Shown: piece after piece, positions 59,314-64,000 of the stretch
Layout: each line of letters starts with the position of its first letter
Numbering within the stretch: the first letter of the stretch is position 1
From: Citromicrobium bathyomarinum
Lineage (GTDB): Bacteria; Pseudomonadota; Alphaproteobacteria; Sphingomonadales; Sphingomonadaceae
Length of the DNA stretch: 64,000 nt
Direction of reading: 5' to 3'
Assembly: GCA_001306305.2 (NCBI GenBank)
Contig: CP155577.1
Coordinates: forward strand, 3,083,501-3,147,500
Program-made: the position numbers and the translations under genes
The notes under the pieces: generated by a model
What the model saw: the letters and a program-made list of their open reading frames with translations, nothing else
Database searches by the model: none
Told to the model about the DNA's origin: nothing

Positions 59314-59955
59314 ATGCGATCAGTCAATCTTGCGGCGCGCGCCCTCCCACTTGCCGCCGCGACCGTGCTTTTGCAACCGAGCGCAGCTCTGGCAGATGAA
59401 AGCGAATTCTGGATCGAGCTGGCGGCCAAAGGCGATATCGCCGAGGGCACCAGCCTGAAGGTGGAAGTGGAGCAACGGCGCAAGACCGGGCCCGACGAAT
59501 ATATCGTCGGCGCGGTGGTCGATCACGAGATCGGCAATGGCTTTTCGCTGGGTGGCGGGATCGAGATCCACGACATCGACGGCTTTACCGAGGTTCGCCC
59601 CTACCAGCAGGTCGGTTTTTCGACCGGGATCCTGTCGCTGCGCACCCGGATCGAGGAACGCTTCTACGACAATTCCGACCGAATGGCGCTGCGCCTGCGC
59701 CAGCGCGTGCAGCTGAGCGACACGATCGCCCCAAAGCTCAAGGCGAGCGCATCGGCGGAGCTGCTGTACCAGCTGCGCTCGCGCGATAATGGCGGGCCGG
59801 AGCGGGTCGACCAGCTGCGCTTCGCCGCCGGGCTGACCTATCGCGTGGCGGAGCGCTTCGAGGTGAGCGGCGGCTACCTGCTGCAGCTGCGCCCGCGTCC
59901 GGGCGGCGACACCTACACCCACGTGCCCCAGCTGAGCGCGGCCTACCGCTTCTAA
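59314..59955 (+). CDS. DUF2490 outer-membrane protein
   Basis: A 213-residue exported protein with signal peptide (cleavage after ...AALAD, near 27). The mature part is made of alternating amphipathic strands (RPYQQVGFSTGILSLRTRIEERF, RLRQRVQLS) and ends with SAAYRF, an aromatic C-terminal residue typical of outer-membrane beta barrels. DUF2490 family. Confidence 0.85.
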   Translation: MRSVNLAARALPLAAATVLLQPSAALADESEFWIELAAKGDIAEGTSLKVEVEQRRKTGPDEYIVGAVVDHEIGNGFSLGGGIEIHDIDGFTEVRPYQQVGFSTGILSLRTRIEERFYDNSDRMALRLRQRVQLSDTIAPKLKASASAELLYQLRSRDNGGPERVDQLRFAAGLTYRVAERFEVSGGYLLQLRPRPGGDTYTHVPQLSAAYRF

Positions 59956-59969
59956 CCGCTCCCCGCGCT

Positions 59970-60662
59970 TCAGCGCCGCCCGGCGAGGCCCAGCGCACCG
60001 ATCAGCACGGGATCGTTGGTGCTGCGCGGATCGGCACGGATCGCCGCTTCCTCGCGCCCGATCTCGGCCCACACGGTATCGTCGATCTCGTTCGCGAGCC
60101 GCGCGGCCACCCCGCCGACATCGACCCCGGCCAGCGCCGAGACCAGCTGGCCGATCACCGGATCGCGCGCCAGCCGCATCGCATCGCCGAGTTCGGGCAC
60201 CATCGCATCGACCAGCCGCGGGCCAAGGTCCGCGCGCAGATAACTCGTCGCGGCGGTCGGCCCGCCGGTGATCAGCCCGATCGTGTTCTCGACCCCGATC
60301 AGCTGGATGGAATCATAAATGATCGGCGCGGCGCGCTCGCTCGCCTCGACCGCAAAGCCAGCGAACTCCCGCTCCAGCCGCGACTTGACCAGGCCCGAGG
60401 TGAGAATCCCGGCGAGCACATTGCCCCGCGCGCCGAGAAAATTGTCGAGCCCGGCCTGCGCGATCTGCTGGTCCCAGAAGCCGCCGGGCGCAGTCAGCCG
60501 GGCGAAGGCGCGCTGGCTGGAGAGCAACAGCAACCGCTCGATCACGTTGGTCACGCGGCCCTCGTAGGTGGCGCAGCCGGCCAGCAGCATCGCGCCCGCC
60601 CCGGCACCGATGGCGCCCAGCAGGCTGCGCCGGTTCAGGCCATTTTCCAGAATTCCGGTCAT
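59970..60662 (-). CDS. DUF4197 lipoprotein
   Basis: A 230-residue protein with a Tat-like RRSLLGAIG signal and lipobox LAGC near residue 30. The helical mature part matches DUF4197 (SSQRAFARLTAPGGF, VWAEIGREE). Unknown function. ATG 60662. Confidence 0.8.
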   Translation of the reverse strand: MTGILENGLNRRSLLGAIGAGAGAMLLAGCATYEGRVTNVIERLLLLSSQRAFARLTAPGGFWDQQIAQAGLDNFLGARGNVLAGILTSGLVKSRLEREFAGFAVEASERAAPIIYDSIQLIGVENTIGLITGGPTAATSYLRADLGPRLVDAMVPELGDAMRLARDPVIGQLVSALAGVDVGGVAARLANEIDDTVWAEIGREEAAIRADPRSTNDPVLIGALGLAGRR

Positions 60663-60721
60663 CGTCTCACCTTCCATGCTTGTGGCGCGGGAGCCCCTGC
60701 ACCCATATTGGCGGACGACCC

Positions 60722-62899
60722 ATGCGCCGTATCCGCCTCCTCGTCCTCAACGCCGCGCTCGGCGTACTCGATTACCGCGTGCCCGATGGCATGACGGTCG
60801 AGCATGGCAGCGTCGTGGTCGCCCCGCTAGGCCCCCGCCAGGTCACCGGCATCGTGTGGGAGGAAGAACGCCTTCCCGGCGAGTCGGTGCCCGAGGCAAA
60901 GCTGCGCCCGATCCTCTCGGTGCTGCCGGTGCGCCCGCTGCACGCACAACTGCGCCGCCTGATCGAATGGACCGCGGACTATTACTGCGCCTCGATGTCT
61001 TCGGTCGCACGGATGGTGCTGGCGAGCGGAGGCGCGCTGAAGGGCGGCGTCACCGTCACCGAATACCGCCTGACCGACACGCAGCCCGACCGGATGACTC
61101 CGCAGCGCAAGCAGGCGCTGGAAAAGCTGGTCGACCGGCAGGGCACGATCCGCGAGCTCGCCGCGATTGCAGGCGTCTCCGACGGCGTATTGCGCGGTCT
61201 GGTGAGCCAGGGCGTGCTCGAAGCCGAAGAGGTCGACGCGGACCGCCCCTACCCCCGCGCGCAGCCCGATCATGCCGAGCCGGTGCTGTCGCCGCAGCAG
61301 GCCGAAGTCGCGGACGAGCTGGTCAGGGCGGTCGAAGCGCAGGACTTCGCGCCGATCCTGCTCGACGGGGTGACCGGATCGGGCAAGACCGAAACCTATT
61401 TCGAGCCCGTCGCCGCCGCGATCCGTGCTGGCAGGCAGGTGCTCGTCCTGCTCCCCGAAATCGCGCTGACCGAGAACTTCCTGCGCCGGTTCGAGGACCG
61501 CTTCGGCGTGAGCCCGGTGCTGTGGCACTCCTCGCTCAAATCCTCGGAGCGCCGCCGCGCCTGGCGCGCGATCGCCCGCGCGCCGGAAGAGGGCGGCGCG
61601 CAGGTGGTGGTCGGCGCACGCTCCGCACTGTTCCTGCCTTATGCCAATCTCGGCCTGATCGTGGTCGACGAGGCGCACGAGATCAGCTTCAAGCAGGATG
61701 ACGGTGTGCGCTACAACGCCCGCGATGTCGCGGTGATGCGCGGGCATTTCGAGCGGATACCAGTCGTTCTCGCCAGCGCCACGCCGGCGCTCGAAAGCCT
61801 GCACATGGCGGAGACGGGCACCTACCGGAAGCTCGACCTGCCGAGCCGCTTCGGCGGGGCCTCTCTACCCACGATCCGCCTGCTCGACCTGACAGAGGAA
61901 CCGCCCGAGCGCGGCCGCTGGCTCGCCCCGACGCTTGCTCGCGAGCTGTTCGCGCGGATGGAGCGCGGCGAGCAGACGCTGCTGTTCCTCAATCGCCGAG
62001 GCTATGCGCCGCTGACGCTGTGTCGCAATTGCGGATACCGCTTCCAGTGCAAGCAGTGCAGCGCCTGGCTGGTCGAACATCGCTTTTCCCACCGGCTCGC
62101 CTGCCACCATTGCGGGCACGAGGAGCCGACGCCCGAAGCCTGCCCCGAATGCGGCGAGAAAGACAGCCTCGTCCCCTGCGGTCCGGGGGTCGAGCGCGTC
62201 GCCGACGAAGTGCGCGAGATTGCACCCGAGGCGCGAATCGCGGTCGCCACGTCCGACACCCTCAACACCCCCGCCCGCGCCGCCGAGTTCGTTGCGATGG
62301 CGGAAAGCGGTGCGATCGACGTCATCGTGGGCACGCAGCTGGTGACCAAGGGCTTCCACTTCCCCGACCTGACTCTGGTCGGCGTGGTCGATGCGGATCT
62401 GGGGCTGGAGGGCGGCGACCTGCGCGCGGCGGAGCGCGTCTACCAGCAGATCGCACAGGTCGCGGGCCGCGCGGGCCGCGCCTCCAAGCCCGGAGAAGTG
62501 CTGATCCAGACGCGCCACCCGGAGGCGCCAGTCATCGCCGCGCTGGCGGAGGGCGACCGCGATGCCTTCTACGCGGCCGAGCTGGAGGCGCGTCGCCACG
62601 CCAATGCCCCGCCCTTCGGACGCTGGGCGGCGATCATCGTGTCGAGTGAGGACGAAAAAGAAGCGCGCCTGACCGCTGCACGGATCGGCGATGCGCGCCC
62701 GCGGCTGGACGACATCATGATCCTCGGCCCTGCGCCCGCCCCGCTTGCCCAGCTGCGCGGACGCTATCGCTATCGCCTGCTGATCAACGCCAAACGCACC
62801 GCCGCGCTGCAGGACGCGATCCGCGACTGGCTCGGCCCGCTGGAATTGCCGCGCGGCGTGCGCGTGGGGATCGACATCGATCCGTATAGTTTCGTCTAG
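60722..62899 (+). CDS. priA: Primosomal replication protein N' (PriA)
   Basis: A 725-residue helicase. N-terminal DNA-binding part (1-200), Walker A GVTGSGKTE, DEAH box VDEAHE, and eight zinc cysteines (CRNCGYRFQCKQC...CHHCG...CPECG) before motif V. It restarts stalled replication forks. ATG 60722. Confidence 0.97.
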   Translation: MRRIRLLVLNAALGVLDYRVPDGMTVEHGSVVVAPLGPRQVTGIVWEEERLPGESVPEAKLRPILSVLPVRPLHAQLRRLIEWTADYYCASMSSVARMVLASGGALKGGVTVTEYRLTDTQPDRMTPQRKQALEKLVDRQGTIRELAAIAGVSDGVLRGLVSQGVLEAEEVDADRPYPRAQPDHAEPVLSPQQAEVADELVRAVEAQDFAPILLDGVTGSGKTETYFEPVAAAIRAGRQVLVLLPEIALTENFLRRFEDRFGVSPVLWHSSLKSSERRRAWRAIARAPEEGGAQVVVGARSALFLPYANLGLIVVDEAHEISFKQDDGVRYNARDVAVMRGHFERIPVVLASATPALESLHMAETGTYRKLDLPSRFGGASLPTIRLLDLTEEPPERGRWLAPTLARELFARMERGEQTLLFLNRRGYAPLTLCRNCGYRFQCKQCSAWLVEHRFSHRLACHHCGHEEPTPEACPECGEKDSLVPCGPGVERVADEVREIAPEARIAVATSDTLNTPARAAEFVAMAESGAIDVIVGTQLVTKGFHFPDLTLVGVVDADLGLEGGDLRAAERVYQQIAQVAGRAGRASKPGEVLIQTRHPEAPVIAALAEGDRDAFYAAELEARRHANAPPFGRWAAIIVSSEDEKEARLTAARIGDARPRLDDIMILGPAPAPLAQLRGRYRYRLLINAKRTAALQDAIRDWLGPLELPRGVRVGIDIDPYSFV

Positions 62900-62968
62900 C
62901 CCACGCTGATCTTGCCCCTCGCTTTCAAGCCGTTAGGGTAGCGCCAAAGGACATTTCGGGGGGTCGAT

Positions 62969-64000
62969 ATGAAGAACTGGGTCGCGGGACTGTGCGCGCT
63001 GCTGATGGCGCTGGCAATGGCGGTGCCTGCCAGCGCGGCGGATTGGAAGAAGGCGGAAACGCGCCACTTCGTCATCTATTCGGACGGCAGCACCAGCCAG
63101 CTGGAGGACTATGCAATCCAGCTGGAAAAGTTCGACGCTCTCCTTCGACTGGTGTTCGGTCGACCGGCAAGCGAACAACCGACCCGACTGCGCATCTACC
63201 TGCTGCGCTCCATGGGCCAGGTCGAGGATCTGCGCGGTCGCAACATCGCAGGCTTCTATTCCCCGCGGGTCGAGGGCAGCTACGCAGTCAGCAACCGGGA
63301 AGCGAACGACCGCGGCCTTCGCACGCTGTTTCACGAATATGCGCATCACTTCATGTTCAACAATTTCGGCATTCCCGCTCCTGCCTGGTTCGTGGAAGGC
63401 TTCGCCGAATATGTCTCGACGGCCGAATTCAAATCGAACGGAGAATGGATCTTCGGCTACCCCCAGAAGGACCGGGCCTATTCGGTCAACAACGGGCAGA
63501 AGATTCCGATCGAGGCGTTGCTGACTTCCGACGTCTCCGAGATTCGGGATGGTGGCGCTTTCTACGGCTGGTCGTGGGCATTGACCCACATGCTCTATTC
63601 GGACCCGAAGAAGCGCGGGGACCAGATTCAGGCCTACCTGCGCGAGATCAATAGCGGGACCGAGAACCTTGAGGCGGCGCGCAAGCACTTCGGCGATCTG
63701 GACGAGCTGGAGAGCAACTTGCGCCGCTACGTGCGGGGATCGATGGGCTATTCGAAGTCCGACCTTCCTCTCGCCTACGCCCAGGACATTCGGATCACCG
63801 ATCTGTCGTCATACGAGGGCGAACTTGTCGAGCTGACCCTGGAAAGGATCGCCCGATACGAGCCCGAAGCAACGCGCGATAAGCTGCGCAGCCTCGCGGA
63901 ACGCGGCGAAGGCACAGCCGAGAGCTGGTACCAGCTCGCGGAGCTCGAATTCGCACTCAACCACAAGGAGGAGGCCGGTTACGACTTCAGCGCGGCCGAG
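62969..64000 (+). CDS. Secreted metallopeptidase-like protein (partial)
   Basis: Open at the right edge: 344 residues visible. Signal peptide about 1-23 (cleavage after ...PASAA). The zinc motif HEYAH at 122-126 (FHEYAHHFM) is followed by WFVEGFAEY at 140-148, giving the third ligand, as in DUF1570-type gluzincins. The C-terminal part begins TPR-like helices (ESWYQLAELEFALNH), so a peptidase-TPR protein is likely. ATG 62969 has GGGGGGTCG upstream. The end of the gene is not seen. Confidence 0.82.
   Translation, partial: MKNWVAGLCALLMALAMAVPASAADWKKAETRHFVIYSDGSTSQLEDYAIQLEKFDALLRLVFGRPASEQPTRLRIYLLRSMGQVEDLRGRNIAGFYSPRVEGSYAVSNREANDRGLRTLFHEYAHHFMFNNFGIPAPAWFVEGFAEYVSTAEFKSNGEWIFGYPQKDRAYSVNNGQKIPIEALLTSDVSEIRDGGAFYGWSWALTHMLYSDPKKRGDQIQAYLREINSGTENLEAARKHFGDLDELESNLRRYVRGSMGYSKSDLPLAYAQDIRITDLSSYEGELVELTLERIARYEPEATRDKLRSLAERGEGTAESWYQLAELEFALNHKEEAGYDFSAAE

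Noticed and set aside
1-64000. CRISPR arrays, rRNA or IS elements
   Set aside because: No regularly spaced repeats, no rRNA-like blocks and no transposase besides MuA were seen.

Overview
The window looks like chromosome of a GC-rich alphaproteobacterium, most likely order Sphingomonadales and probably family Erythrobacteraceae. This rests on gene order and family content: rpmF-plsX-fabH-ihfA-merR, mutY-dciA-dsbA-dsbA-smc, phoH/ybeY/corC, cobT, and DUF1489, DUF2239 and DUF2490 proteins. No database search was possible, so the family-level placement is an inference.

Region 1 (1 to about 8490) is the repressor/transposase end of a Mu-like transposable prophage that continues off the left edge. 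A leftward early operon of fourteen tightly packed genes runs from a small HTH protein through a ParB-like protein, seven small unknowns, a DUF5131 three-cysteine protein and two more small proteins to the MuA-type transposase and the start of MuB. Divergent from it are an S24 (LexA/CI-like) repressor and a co-transcribed exported protein. A perfect 15-bp inverted repeat lies between the two transcripts. The prophage end, with three tandem 10-bp units, lies about 100 bp upstream of phoH.

Region 2 (8.5-20.6 kb) holds phoH and, 8.5 kb later, ybeY-corC, genes usually adjacent. Between them lie an exported metalloprotease-like lipoprotein, an OmpA protein, a serine hydrolase with an AraC regulator, a diguanylate cyclase, an HWE histidine kinase, and a divergent DUF2239/GIY-YIG pair sharing a double operator. 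A LysR gene follows corC.

Region 3 (20.6-31 kb) has a cyclophilin, the MgtE Mg2+ transporter, a TetR-controlled hotdog-thioesterase/gamma-carbonic-anhydrase operon, small exported proteins, and the tightly overlapping run serine hydrolase-nudC-frnE-like-exported protein-glycosidase-like protein.

Region 4 (31-42.3 kb) is core housekeeping: mutY, dciA (replicative helicase loader), two DsbA-like proteins, smc, a LysE exporter with its Lrp regulator, then merR, ihfA, fabH, plsX and rpmF (lipid synthesis linked to ribosome and nucleoid proteins).

Region 5 (42.4-51 kb) carries a MAPEG protein, an MBL hydrolase plus a decayed copy of its 5' end, a cytochrome c lipoprotein, an orphan Flp pilin, a Sel1 protein, an S24 regulator divergent from two small genes, and a metabolic trio (2-hydroxyacid dehydrogenase, ThDP enzyme with a frameshift, aldehyde dehydrogenase).

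Region 6 (51-64 kb) has cysS, a DUF998 membrane protein, a nitroreductase, an amidase, a ParDE toxin-antitoxin pair, cobT, transaldolase, a DUF2490 protein, a DUF4197 protein, priA and a truncated secreted metallopeptidase. No tRNA, rRNA or CRISPR array was recognised.
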